Assembly: GCA_028826165.1 (NCBI GenBank)
Contig: JAPDFW010000053.1
Coordinates: forward strand, 186,001-250,000
Source: Anaeramoeba ignava
Taxonomy: Eukaryota > Metamonada > Anaeramoebidae
Length of the DNA: 64,000 nt
Direction: 5' to 3'
Position numbers and translations under genes: made by a program. This document shows, one piece after another, positions 42,845 to 54,305 of the stretch; position 1 is the stretch's first letter; the number at the start of each line of letters is the position of its first letter. Under the pieces are notes generated by a model. The model ran no database searches and had not been told where the DNA came from. It saw only the letters and a list, made by a program, of their open reading frames with translations.

Positions 42845-44290
42845 ATGGAAAATTATTTAAATTTAGAAAAACTTTCAAATGATTTAAAAAAATTATTTCA
42901 AAATCAAAATCAAAATGAAAACCAAAATGAAAGTTATTTTGATTTTGAAATAATTTGTGAACAAAATCAAATTTCATTTAAAACTCATAAATCAATTCTT
43001 TCTTCAAGAAGTGAATATTTTAAAACTCTTTTCAATTCAAAAATGAAAGAATATCAAGAAAATAAATTAATTTTAAAAGATGTTTCAAGTTCAATTCTAT
43101 CTTCAATTTTGAATTATCTTTATTCAGGAAAAATTGAAATTAATTTAGAAAATGCAATAGAAATTTTAATTTTTTCATCAAAATATTTAATTGATGAATT
43201 AATTGAAATTTGTTCAAATTTTATCAAAAATAATTTACAATTTGAAACTATTATTGATATTCTTAAATTATCTGAATCAATGAATTTAAATCAATTATTA
43301 GATTCTTCTTATAAATTTATTTCTGATAATTTTGAAGAATTTATCAAAACTTCATTTTTTCTTGAACTTGAAGAAAATCATTTAAAATCAATTTTATCAA
43401 ATGATGATATTTTTATGAATGAATTTAAAATTTTTCAATCAATAATAAAATGGGGAAAACATAAATCAAATATTAATCAAGAAAAAGAAGAATTTGAAAA
43501 AGAACAATTACAAAATCAAATTTCAAATGTTATTGAAAAAATCAGATTTATTGATTTTTCAAAACAAGAACTTAAAGATACTTTAAAAGAAGATTTAATT
43601 CCAAATCAAATTTCAGAAAAATTAATTCAATTCCAAAAACTTCAAAATGATACAAAACAATTAAATCAATTTATTGAAAAAGAAAATTCATTCATTTTCA
43701 AATCAAGATTTAAATTTAAATCAAGAATTATTCAAGAAAAAGAACATTTCAATAAATTGAAAGAATGGATAAATGATGAAGAATTCTGTTCCAAAATGAA
43801 AAAAGGATTTTCAGCCAAAAAAGATGGATTTGATTCAAAAATTTTTCATGAAAAAGTTGATAATAAAGGAAAAACATTAATTATTATTCAAACCAAAGAT
43901 AATTTTATTTTTGGAGGATTTACTCAAATTGGATTTACAACTGATAAATCAAAATGGAGTGAAAATTATGGAGATAGCGGATATATTAGAGATTCAAATG
44001 CATTTATTTTTTCATTAAGAAACAGAAGAAATGATAGAAAACCAGAGAAATTCACAATTCAACAAGATCTTTCACAATTTGCAATTGCATATAATTTGAA
44101 CCAAGGTCCAACTTTTGGAGGAGGATATGATTTTTATTTAAATTCTAATTTACAATCAGGCCATTCAAGTTTTGGTTTTAGTTACAATCTTCCTAATGGA
44201 ATTATTAAATTTTCAGATGAAGCAAAAAGTTATTTAGCTGGTTCTTATAAATCATGGATTGTTGAAGAAGTTGAAGCTCTTTTCATTTAA
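42845..44290 (+). CDS. BTB-BACK-TLDc protein, copy 2
   Basis: 481 residues. BTB, BACK and linker are almost identical to copy 1 (27766-29214), with a few substitutions such as a shortened EEFEKEQ run. In the TLDc domain the core GKTLIIIQTKDNFIFGGFTQ is shared but surrounding loops differ: DSKIFHEKVD versus DCKKWHSICD, and YDFYLNSNLQSGHSSFGF versus a different segment in copy 1. The last residues (SYLAGSYKSWIVEEVEALFI) are conserved in pattern. Same adaptor-type inference as copy 1. Convergent to the kinase gene. Confidence 0.85.
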   Translation: MENYLNLEKLSNDLKKLFQNQNQNENQNESYFDFEIICEQNQISFKTHKSILSSRSEYFKTLFNSKMKEYQENKLILKDVSSSILSSILNYLYSGKIEINLENAIEILIFSSKYLIDELIEICSNFIKNNLQFETIIDILKLSESMNLNQLLDSSYKFISDNFEEFIKTSFFLELEENHLKSILSNDDIFMNEFKIFQSIIKWGKHKSNINQEKEEFEKEQLQNQISNVIEKIRFIDFSKQELKDTLKEDLIPNQISEKLIQFQKLQNDTKQLNQFIEKENSFIFKSRFKFKSRIIQEKEHFNKLKEWINDEEFCSKMKKGFSAKKDGFDSKIFHEKVDNKGKTLIIIQTKDNFIFGGFTQIGFTTDKSKWSENYGDSGYIRDSNAFIFSLRNRRNDRKPEKFTIQQDLSQFAIAYNLNQGPTFGGGYDFYLNSNLQSGHSSFGFSYNLPNGIIKFSDEAKSYLAGSYKSWIVEEVEALFI

Positions 44291-44368
44291 ACAACTTATC
44301 AAAAAAGAAAATCAAACTTTCATTTTTTTCTTTATTTAAATTAAATTAAATTAAATTAAATTAAATTA

Positions 44369-46607
44369 TCAATTAAATTTATTAACAATATCTTCAAAAG
44401 TGGGTCTTTTTTCTGGATCTTTTTGAAAACATTGAACCATGATTTGCAAAATTTCTTTATTACAAGAACCAGCATCATTTGAAACCAAATCAAACAACAC
44501 ATTATTTTGATTTTTTTCCGATTGATAAAATTTCTTCAATTTTGAATAAAAAGAATTTGGTTGTTGTAAAGAAACCATTTCAAACAACAACAAACCATAA
44601 TGAAAAACATCAGTTTTTTGAGTGAATTGGTTTTGTTGGAAATTATTAAGTGATTCAGGTGGATTCCAACATCCAAAAAGTGAAGTATTTTGTTCATCAA
44701 AATTTTGTTCAATTTTTTGATTTGAAATTGCGAATCCAAAATCACAAATTTGGATTCTGTCATCCTCAGTGATTAATAAATTCCATGATTTAAGATCGCA
44801 ATGTATTATGTTTAGTTCATGAATAAATTTCATTCCTGATGCAATATCTTTTGCATATTGTGTTATTTTTTCTTCAGAAATTTTTTGTTTTTTGGTTCTG
44901 AGTTGATGATATTTATCAAATAAAGATCCTCCAGAAACAAATTCAAGAACAATAAAATTTGTTGATTCAAGAGAATGACTTAATTCTAAGAATTGTTTTC
45001 CGTTTGAAGTTTCATGATAGCCGATCATTTCAACAATATTTTCATGATGAGCTTTATTTTGCAGATGACTTTTTTTTTTGGAAATTTAATTACAAATTAA
45101 AATTGATATAAAATTAATATAAAATTGATTTAAAATTGATATAAAATTGATATAAAATTGATATAAAATTGAATTAAAATTGATATAAAATTAATATAAA
45201 ATTAATTTAAAATTAATATAAAATTAATATAAAATTGATTTAAAATTGATTTAAAATTGATTTAAAATTGATTTAAAATTTATTTAAAATTGATTTAAAA
45301 TTGATTTAAAATTGATATAAAATTAATTTAAAATTGATTTAAAATTGATATAAAATTGATATAAAATTGATTTAAAATTGATATAAAATTGATATAAAAT
45401 TGAATTAAAATTGATTTAAAATTGATATAAAATTAATTTAAAATTGATTTAAAATTGATTTTAATATAAAATTAATATAAAATTGATATAAAATTGATTT
45501 AAAATTGATATAAAATTAATATAAAATTGATATAAAATTGATTTAAAATTGATTTAAAATTGATTTAAAATTGATATAAAATTAATATAAAATTGAATTA
45601 AAATTGATATAAAATTGATTTTAAAATTAATTTATAAAATTGATTTAAAATTATAAAATTGATATAAAATTAATATAAAATTGATTTAAAATTGATTTAA
45701 AATTGATTTAAAATTGATTTAAAATTGATATAAAATTAATATAAAATTGATTTAAAATTGATTTAAAATTGATTTAAAATTGAATTAAATTGATATAAAA
45801 TTAATTTAAAATTAATATAAAATTAATATAAAATTAATTAAAATTGATTTAAAATTGATTTAAAATTGATTTAAAATTGATATAAAATTGATTTAAAATT
45901 GATATAAAATTGATTTAAAATTAATTTAAAATTAATATAAAATTGATATAAAATTGATATAAAATTAATATAAAATTGATTTAAAATTGATATAAAATTG
46001 ATTTAAAATTGATTTAAAATTGATATAAAATTGATATAAAATTGATTTAAAATTAATATAAAAAATTTAAAATTAATTTAAAATTAATTTAAAATTGATA
46101 TAAAATTGATATAAAATTGAATTTAAAATTAATATAAAATTGATTTAAAATTGATATAAAATTGATATAAAATTGATATAAAATTAATATAAAATTGATT
46201 TAAAATTGATATAAAATTGATTTAAAATTGAATTTAAAATTGAATTTAAAATTGATATAAAATTGATATAAAATTGATATAAAATTAATTTAAAATTGAT
46301 ATAAAATTGATATAAAATTGATTTTTAATTTAAAATTGATATAAAATTGATATAAAATTAATTTAAAATTGATTTAAAATTGATATAAAATTAAAATTGA
46401 TTTGATTTTGGTTTTTTTTTTCAATTTAAAAATAACTCACGTTAAAATTAAAATTTCATTTCTAAATTCTTTGCATGATCTTTCAAAAATTTTTATAACA
46501 ACTTTTTGATTTTTAAAAGTTCCTGCATATATTTTTCCAGTTGCTCCCCTTTTATATATTTCATCAATTTGAATATCTTTTGGTTGTATATAATAATTCT
46601 TTTCCAT
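44369..46607 (-). CDS. TKL-like protein kinase, two exons
   Basis: Exons 46607..46441 and 45068..44369 join in phase 2 to 867 nt, 288 residues: almost only a catalytic domain. Glycine loop KRGATGKIYAG, VVIKIF with the ATP-anchoring lysine, a short alphaC, hinge LEFVSGGSLFD, catalytic loop HCDLKSWNLLI, DFG (ICDFGFA), APE-equivalent NPPES and a DVFHYGLLLFEM helix. The HRD arginine is replaced by Cys (HCD), as in RD-lacking kinases often linked to innate signalling; catalytic Asp, Lys and DFG are all present, so activity is likely. Best fit is the tyrosine-kinase-like group. The intron (45069-46440) is 1.37 kb of AAAATTGATATA repeat. Divergent from SLU7. Confidence 0.85.
45069..46440. repeat. 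AAAATTGATATA/AAAATTGATTTA 12-bp microsatellite intron of the kinase
   Basis: The plus strand alternates AAAATTGATATA, AAAATTGATTTA and AAAATTAATATA. The unit is 12 bp, so neighbouring units differ mainly at two positions, giving a two-state pattern along 1.37 kb. Confidence 0.9.
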
Positions 46608-46955
46608 TTTAAAGAAGAAAAAATGAAAAAATGAAAAATGAAAAATGAAAAATGAAAAATGAAAAATTGAAATTTTTTTTAGTTTTTTTTTCAATTTAGG
46701 GAAATATTTTGATTTAGAATTTCTTAATTTTTAATTATTTCTAATTAAATTAAAATAATTTTATATTGAAAAAATAATGGAAATTGATTTATTTCTTTTT
46801 ATTTTTTTAAATAAGATAAAAAGGAGAAAAAAAAATAAAAGGAGAAAAAAAATTATTTAAATTTACTTCATTTTTCCTTTTTTTCCTTTTTCATTTTTCA
46901 TTTTTCATTTTTCATTTTTCATTTTTCATTTTTTTTTAAAAATTATTTATATAAT
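46608..46955. promoter_or_regulatory. Mirror-image divergent promoter between kinase and SLU7
   Basis: Next to the kinase start the plus strand reads repeated AAAAATGAAAAATG; next to the SLU7 start it reads repeated CATTTTTCATTTTT. Each gene therefore has the same (CATTTTT)n sense-strand element directly 5' of its start, and the two form an inverted repeat around a neutral core. Confidence 0.5.
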
Positions 46956-49472
46956 ATGGCTTCTCATACAAATCGTTTATCAAGAGAAGATTTTCATAAA
47001 CAAAAAGAATTAGAACAAGCAAGAAAAGATGGAACAGCAGCACCGTATGCAAAAATAGAAATAAAACCATATAAAATTCATTTATAAAATTAAAATTCAT
47101 TTATAAAATTAAAATTAAAATTAAAATTAAAATTAAAATTAAAAATCAAATTAAAATAAAATTCATTTAAAATTAAAATTAAAATTAAAAATCATTTATA
47201 AAATTAAAATTAAAATTAAAATTAAAATTTTAAAATTAAAATTAAAATTAAAATTAAAATTAAAATTAAAATAAAAATCAAAATCCAAATTAAAATTAAA
47301 ATTAAAATCAAAATTAAAAATTTATTAAAATTAAAATTAAAATTTAAATTCATTTATAAAATTAAAATTAAAATTAAAATTTAAATTAAAATTAAAATTA
47401 AAATAAAATCAAAATTCATTTATAAAATTAAAATTCATTTTATAAAATTAAAATTAAAATTCATTTATAAAATTAAAAATTAATAGAGAAAAAGATGAAG
47501 ATGGAGCAGAAATTAATCCACATATTCCACAATATATTGCACAAGCACCATGGTATTTAAGTTCAGGACGACCAAGTTTACGACATCAACGATTAAACAA
47601 ACCACAACAAACAGGAGTTTCACTTGATCAATGGTATAAACGAGGGAAAACAACAACACAAGCAACAAAATATCGAAAAGGAGCATGTGAAAATTGTGGA
47701 GCAATGACTCATTCAACAAAGGATTGCACAGAACGCCCACGAAAACGTGGAGCTAAATGGACTGGCTCAGATATCAAACCTGATGAATACTTGCAAGCTT
47801 TTGATTTGGATTATGATTCTAAACGAGACCGTTGGAACGGTTATGATCCTAAATATCATTCTGAAGTCATCCGCAAATTTGAACTTTTAGAAGATGAAAG
47901 AAAAAAAATTCGAGAGAAAGAATTGAAAGAAAAAGTCGAGAATTCTGTTGTGGATTCTCCTAATGTTGATGAGGATTTGGAAGACGGAAAAGTTGTTCCT
48001 TTCCAAAAATTGGATGTTAAAACAAGAACTACTGTTCGTGATCTTCGTATTAGGAAGACACTGCTAAATATTTATTAAATCTTGATGTGAATTCTGCATT
48101 TTATGATCCTAAAACAAGATCTATGAGAGAAAATCCTTTGGCAAATACACCAAATGATCGATCAGTAAATAATATTAAATAAAATCAAAAAAATATTTAA
48201 AAATATTTAAAAATATTTAATAATAAATGAAATAATATTTAATAATAAATGAAATAATATTTAAAAATATTTGAAAATATTTAAAAATATTTAAAAATAC
48301 ATGAAATAAATTAAATCAAATTAAATCAAATATTTAATAATACATGAAATAATATTTAAAAATACATGAAATAATATTAAATCAAATATTTAAAAATACA
48401 TGAAATAAAATTAAATCAAATATTTAATACTATTAAATAAAATAATATTAAATCAAATATTTAATAATACATGAAATAATATTAAATCAAATATTTAAAA
48501 ATACATGAAATAATATTAAATCAAATATTTAAAAATACATGAAATAATATTAAATCAAATATTTAATAATACATGAAATAATATTGAAATAAAATTAAAT
48601 CAAATATTTAAAAATACATGAAATAATATTAAATCAAATATTTAATAATAAATGAAATAATATTTAAAAATACATGAAATAATATTTAAAAATATTTAAA
48701 AATACATGAAATAATATTTAAAAATATTTAATAATAAATGAAATAAATCAAATATTTAAAAATATTTAAAAATAAATGAAATTATATTAAATCAAATATT
48801 TGAAATAATATTTAAAATATGAAATAATATTAAATAAAATATTTAATAATAAATGAAATAATAATAAATCAAATATTAAATAATACATGAAATAATATTA
48901 AATAAAATCATATTAATTTTAATTTTAATTTTAATTTTTAAAAATATTTAGAATATTAACTTCTTTGGTGATAATGAAAAAGATATAAAGGTGATGCAGT
49001 AAAATTTGTTGAAACTCAATTTTTTGCTTGGGAATCTTCAGAAAAAGGTCATGGAAATATTTTACAAGCTGCTCCAACTCAAACAGAATTAGGTCATCAA
49101 GAAATACAAAAAAGAAAAGAATTATTAAAACAACAAAAAAGACAAAAAATGATTGAAAAATATGGAGGAAAAGAACATTTACTTGATGGTACTAAATCAA
49201 GTTTAATTTTTGGACAAACAGAAGGATTTGTTGAATATACAAGAGATGGAAGAATTATAAAAGGAAGAGATATGCCAAAAGTTATTTTACGAGACAAACA
49301 AGAAAAAGAAAAAGATGAACAAAAAGAAAAAGATGAGCAAAAAGAAGAAAAAGAAAAAGAAAAAGAAAAAGATGAACAAAAAGAAAAAGATGAACAAAAA
49401 GAAAAAGATGAACAAAAAGAAAAAGATGAACAAAAAGAAAAAGATGAACAAGAAAAGGATGAAAAAAATTAA
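46956..49472 (+). CDS. SLU7: Pre-mRNA splicing factor SLU7, three exons, two single-base frame breaks
   Basis: SLU7 helps 3' splice-site choice in the second step of splicing. Exons 46956..47044, 47487..48164 and 48952..49472 join in frame once a missing base in 48052-48055 (ATTAGGAAGAC) and a missing A in 48977-48981 (GAAAAAGAT) are allowed for. Features: N-terminal [32 protein letters not shown], a CCHC zinc knuckle ([14 protein letters not shown], about 47686-47726), [28 protein letters not shown], then [20 protein letters not shown] and [13 protein letters not shown], ending in a KEKDEQ repeat tail instead of the animal C-terminus. It shares a divergent promoter with the kinase. Introns 1 and 2 are microsatellite-filled. 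Confidence 0.85.
47045..47486. repeat. AAAATT microsatellite, SLU7 intron 1
   Basis: AAAATT hexamers with AATTCATTTATAAAATT units, the same compound element as in the RPS20 intron. Confidence 0.85.
48165..48951. repeat. AAATACATGAAATAATATTAAATCAAAT array, SLU7 intron 2
   Basis: Tandem units of about 30-35 bp built from TTTAAAAATACATGAAATAATATTAAATCAAATA. It is a different repeat from intron 1 of the same gene. Confidence 0.85.
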
Positions 49473-49659
49473 AATCAATTTATTTCTTTATATTTCTTTA
49501 TATTTCTTTATATTTCTTTAAATTTCTTTATATTTCTTTAAATTTCTTTATATTTCTTTGTATTCAATCCCCAAATTCTTTTCAATAAAATTAAAATAAA
49601 ATTAAAATAAAATTAAAATTAAAATAAAATTAAAATAAAATTAAAATAAAATTAAAATT

Positions 49660-52600
49660 TTAAAGTATTTTTTTTTGTTCAGGAAATAATTTTAAATGTT
49701 CACATGATCCAAAATTAACTTCTTCAAAAAAATAAGTTTTCATCCAATCAACAACATATTTAATCTGAAAAAATTGAAGAGCATTTGAATAATAAGTTCC
49801 AGTATTAAAAGGATTAAAATGAACATCTCCAACCCAAAAATGAGAATATCTTTTTGAATTAATAATTTCATTTGCAGTTTGATTTTTAGCAATTAAAACT
49901 GAATGTTGACGGAAAAGAAGGAAATTCCAACCACAAAAAAATATATCCATACAAATAATACAAAACATCCAAGTTTCATAAATAAAAAAATCAATAAAGA
50001 AATTATAAAAAGAAAAAAAGTGGAACGGACGAATTTGAGGATTTTGTAAAAGTGTAAGAAAAGTAAATATCACGTAAATAAATTCTGATATGAACACTGT
50101 AACAAGAAACAAGTAGAAAATTGCATGGTTTTTATATCCCACTGGATTGATTGTCCATGGGCAAAAATGATCAAATCTTGCTACACATTTTCCTGATTTT
50201 GCATCATGTTTTGATCTTAAAGGTCGAATTATTTGACATGTTTCACAAAATTTATCTTCTATAATATCACTTGGATATTTTCCCATCCATGTATTTTTGT
50301 TTGTTAAACTTTCTTTCGTCACTTTTTGTTCATCTAAAAATCCTGGGTTTTTTACTATTGATTGATAATATGCCCAAAACATGATAGCACTAGTTGTCAA
50401 AAAAAATATTGAAAAAATTGGATAACTAATAAAAATTTGTAATCAATTTGTCAAAGAAAATTTTTTTAATTTTAAATTTTAAATTTTAAATTTTAAATAA
50501 TTTTAAATAATTTTAAAAGGATATTAAAAGACATCTTCCAAAAATAAGTTCCATAAATCATTAATAAAAAACCAGCTGCCATTCCTAAAGCAGTAGGATT
50601 TTTAACAAAAATTAATTCAACTTCTCTTGCTTGGATCATATAAGGAGCAAAAAGAATCGGGGAAATCAATAGACAAGCCAATAATGAAAAATTGGAAATT
50701 AAAACAAAGAAAATTCCAGCTAATAAAGAAGGCATTATCATGTAAAAATAATGTTTCGAAAAATATCCGAAAATTTTTTTTCTAGCAAGAAATTGAGATT
50801 TTTGAGTGAGTTCAATTCTTCTTAAAATTTGAAAGTTGCGGTTTTCGATGAGAATATCAAATACAGTTTGGTCGAAATTATCTCTAATTGAAACATCAGC
50901 AAAAGCTTTAATTAAAAGGATAGTTATTTCAGAATGTGACATTAATGCTGCCCAATGAAGTGCTGTACATCCATCGTTATCTTGCAAATTTAAGTTGCAA
51001 TTTTGTTGAGTAAGATATCTTACGATTGAAATATTGCCTTGGATTGCTCCCCAATGAAGAGCTTTAAATCAAAAAAAAAAAAATCAAAAACAAGAAATCA
51101 ATTAAATATTTTATACTTTTCATGTTTTTGGAAAAAATTTTGTGTTTTTTATTTTGTTTTTGATTATTACCAGTTCTTGATTGACCATCTAGATCGTTTA
51201 CAGATATTCCTTCTTGTACAAATATATGCAAAAGAAGTGGGTGATTATATTGTGCTGCTAGATGTATTGCAGATAAGCCTTGTGAATTTTGAATAAATTT
51301 ATCAATGCTTTTTGATAAAAGTAAGATTGCAACTCTAAGAGAACCATGAATTGCAGCAAAATGCAAAGGGGTTTGTTTGTAGTCTCCTCCTTGGATATCT
51401 GGGTCTGCACCTTGTTGTATAAGAAGGTTTGCAATTTCGGAATAATCTGAGATTGAGCAATAGTGAAGTGGAGCCAAATCTTAATAATTTGCAACAAAAA
51501 TATTGAATTGAATATTGAATTGAATATTAAATTAAATTGAATTGAATTGATTTGAATTGAATTGAATTGAATATTGAATTGAATTGAATATTGAATATTG
51601 AATATTGAATATTGAATTGAATTGAATTGAATTGAATATTGAATATTGAATATTGAATATTGAATTGAATATTGAATTGAATTGAATTGAATATTGAATT
51701 GAATTAAATATTGAATTGAATTGAATTGAATTGAATTGAATTGAATTGAATTGAATTGATTTGAATTGAATTGAATTGAATATTGAATTGAATTGAATAT
51801 TGAATTAAATATTGAATTGATTTGATTTGAATTGAATTGAATGGATTTGAATTGAATCGAAATTGGGTGAATATTGAATCAAATATTTGAGGTAAATATT
51901 GAATGAAATTTGAATATTGATTTGAATTTGAATGGTGGTGGAATTGGGTAAATATTGATGGAATCGGAATTGGAATATTGAATATTGAAAATATTGAATA
52001 TTGAATATTGAATCAATTAAATTGAATATTGAAAATTGGAAAAATTAAATGGGTAAATTAAATTGAAATGGAATTGAATAGAAAATTGAATTGAATGGAA
52101 TGAATATGGAGGAATTGAATATGGAAATTGAATTGAATTAAATTGAATTAAAATTAAATATTGAATTGAATGAATGGTGAATTGTAAAATTGAATTGAAT
52201 ATGTATTGAATATTGAATTGAATTAAATATTGAATATTAAATTGAATATTGAATTAAATTAAATATTGAATATTGAATTAAATTAAATATTGAATATTGA
52301 ATTGAATTGAATTGAATATTGAATTGAATATTGAATTAAATATTGAATTAAATTGATTTGAATTGAATTAAATATTAAATATTGATTTGAATATTGAATA
52401 TTGAATTGAATTGAATTAAATTGAATTAAATATTGAATTAAATTAAATATTGAATTGATTTGAATATTGAATTGAATATTGAATATTGAATATTGAATAT
52501 TGAATTGAATATTGAATTGAATTGAATTGAATATTGAATTGAATATTGAATTAAATTGAGAAAGATAATCTACTGTATTCATCTTTTTCATTAACATTTA

Positions 52601-52715
52601 TTTTTTTTTGTTTTAAAAGAGCAAATGCTTCTTCTTTTCTTTTAGTTTTTAAAAGATGATTTAATGATGATCCATTGAATAAAAATAATAAAGAATCATT
52701 TCCAGACTGTTCCAT
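49660..52715 (-). CDS. Ankyrin-DHHC palmitoyltransferase (Akr1/HIP14 type), four exons
   Basis: Exons 52715..52574, 51479..51171, 51061..50533 and 50425..49660 join in phases 1, 1 and 2 to 1,746 nt, 581 residues. The first half is an ankyrin stack (APLHYCSISDYSEIANLLIQ, TPLHFAAIHGSLRVAILLL, AIHLAAQYNHPLLL, TALHWAALMSH). Hydrophobic TM pairs follow (YFYMIMPSLLAGIFFVLI, LGMAAGFLLMIYGTYF). A cysteine-rich domain (CETCQIIRPLRSKHD, KCVARFDHFCPWTINPVG) carries DHFC in place of DHHC and NPVG in place of NCVG; yeast Akr1 also uses a variant (DHYC) and is active. TMs after it (FYLFLVTVFISEFIYVIFTF, WMFCIICMDIFFCGWNFLLF) complete the topology. It S-acylates substrates bound by the ankyrin domain at Golgi or endosomes. 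The third intron acceptor used is at 50426, because it restores a TM (YPIFSIFFLTTSAIMFW). Confidence 0.85.
51480..52573. repeat. GAATTGAATATTGAATT microsatellite intron of the DHHC gene
   Basis: Mixture of AATTG and AATATTG units on the plus strand over 1.1 kb. The middle part (about 51840-52250) is degenerate, the ends are clean. Confidence 0.9.
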
Positions 52716-52811
52716 TAAAATTTCCAAAAAAGAAAAAAAATGAAAAAAAATGAAAAAAAAATGAAAAATAATTTTTTAAATTCATTTTTTTATTTTTTTA
52801 TTTTTTTATTA
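52716..52811. promoter_or_regulatory. 96-bp divergent promoter between DHHC and kelch genes
   Basis: Only 96 bp separate the two starts. It reads as GAAAAAAAATGAAAAAAAATG on one side and TTCATTTTTTTATTTTTTTATT on the other, again mirror-like with a T-tract plus CATTTTT next to each start. Confidence 0.5.
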
Positions 52812-54213
52812 ATGGATAATTTTTCTTGTTTTCATTCTTCTGTTGGATGGCAAAGAATTGATTCTTCTTCAGGACTTTCACCAATTCCTGTTACTAAATG
52901 TGGAATTGTAACCTTAGGAAATTATATGTATATTTTTGGTGGAAGGTAATTAAAATTAAAATTAAAATTAAAATTAAAATTAAAATTAAAAATTAAAATT
53001 AAAATTAAAATTAAAATTAAAATTAAAATTAAAATTAAAATTAAAATAAAAATTCAAATTAAAATTAATTTAAAATTAAAAATTAAAATTAAAATTAAAA
53101 AATTAAAATTAAAATTCATTTATAAAATCAAAATCGGATAAAAAATTAAATTTAAAAATTAAAATGAAAAGTCCTGAAATAAATGATTCGGAATCAAATC
53201 AATTTTTCGCATTTGATTTAATCACAAAAGAATGGATCGAAATCAATGCAGAAGGAGAATGTCCAACACCAAGATGCGCACACGCAATGTGTGGATTTGA
53301 AGATAAAATCTGGTTATTTGGAGGATCAGGAACATCAAATTATCTTAACGATTTTTATGAATATGATGTTGAACAAAATAAATGGAAAAAAATACAAACA
53401 CAAAAACATCCAAAAGCAAGATATTCACATTCACTAAACTATTGCCAAGGAAGGCTCATTGTTTTTGGAGGAGTTCCTGAAGAAGGAGAAAGATTAAATG
53501 ATACTTGGATTTTTGATTTGAAATCACAAAATTGGAATAAATTAAAAATTTCAAGTGAAATTCCTATTGGAAGATCATCTCATACTTCCATTATTTTTGA
53601 GAATAAACTGATTATTTTTGGAGGTTATGGCGCTGATTCTCGGCGTCATCAAGATTTATGGGAATTAAATATAAAAACGGATCAATGGAAACAAATTCAA
53701 ATTGCAAATGATTTTAATTCAAAAGAAGAAAAAATGAGATTTTTGAGAAAATTTCGATTCCAATTATTTAGCGATTATTATGACACAGAAAATAAAAAAC
53801 CCTTTTATGATTGTCATATTCCTCTCGAGATGAGTGGAGCTGTTGCAATGATTTATCAAGAAAGATATCTTGTTATTTTTGGAGGTGTTTCAAGTTTGAT
53901 TGGAACTCATAATTACACTTTTATATTTGATTTTGAAACAAATAAATGGATGAATTATGACAAGCTCTTGAGAGATTTTTCTCGTTATCATTCCGAGATT
54001 GATTCTCCAGTTAAAGATCAGCAAAAAGTGGATCAAAATATTCAAAAACCTCCACCTCGTTTTGGACATGTTGGTGTTCAACATGATGTTAATCAACTTG
54101 TTGTTTTTGGTGGTGATCATTATCAAAATGATGTTTGGATTCTTGTTTTGGAACCGAATATTGTTTTAGATTTAAGATTATTTTTACAATCAAAACAATT
54201 TTGTGATTTTTGA
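52812..54213 (+). CDS. Kelch-repeat protein ending where a BTB domain would begin
   Basis: Exons 52812..52945 and 53172..54213 join in phase 2 to 1,176 nt, 391 residues. Kelch blades are recognised by GNYMYIFGGR, EDKIWLFGGSGTSNYLNDFYEYD, GRLIVFGGVPEEGERLNDTW, NKLIIFGGYGADSRRHQDLW, RYLVIFGGVSSLIG and NQLVVFGGDHYQNDVW, each followed by a W of the next blade; six blades are visible, enough for a propeller. Kelch propellers bind other proteins. The protein ends LFLQSKQFCDF-stop, which lines up with the opening LFRRKEFCDISF of the BTB in the RCC1-BTB gene (42170), so a BTB domain appears to have been lost or split off. It is divergent from the DHHC gene. Confidence 0.8.
52946..53171. repeat. AAAATT microsatellite intron of the kelch gene
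   Basis: Pure AAAATT hexamers with a TTCATTTATAAAATC unit at the 3' end, the compound element shared with RPS20, SLU7 and CDC50 introns. Confidence 0.85.
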
Positions 54214-54305
54214 AAAGCAAAAAAAATAAAGCAAAAAAAATTAAAGCAAAAATTTTTTTTCATTTTTCTTTCTTTCTTTCATTTTTTGGATAATTAAAAA
54301 AAAAA

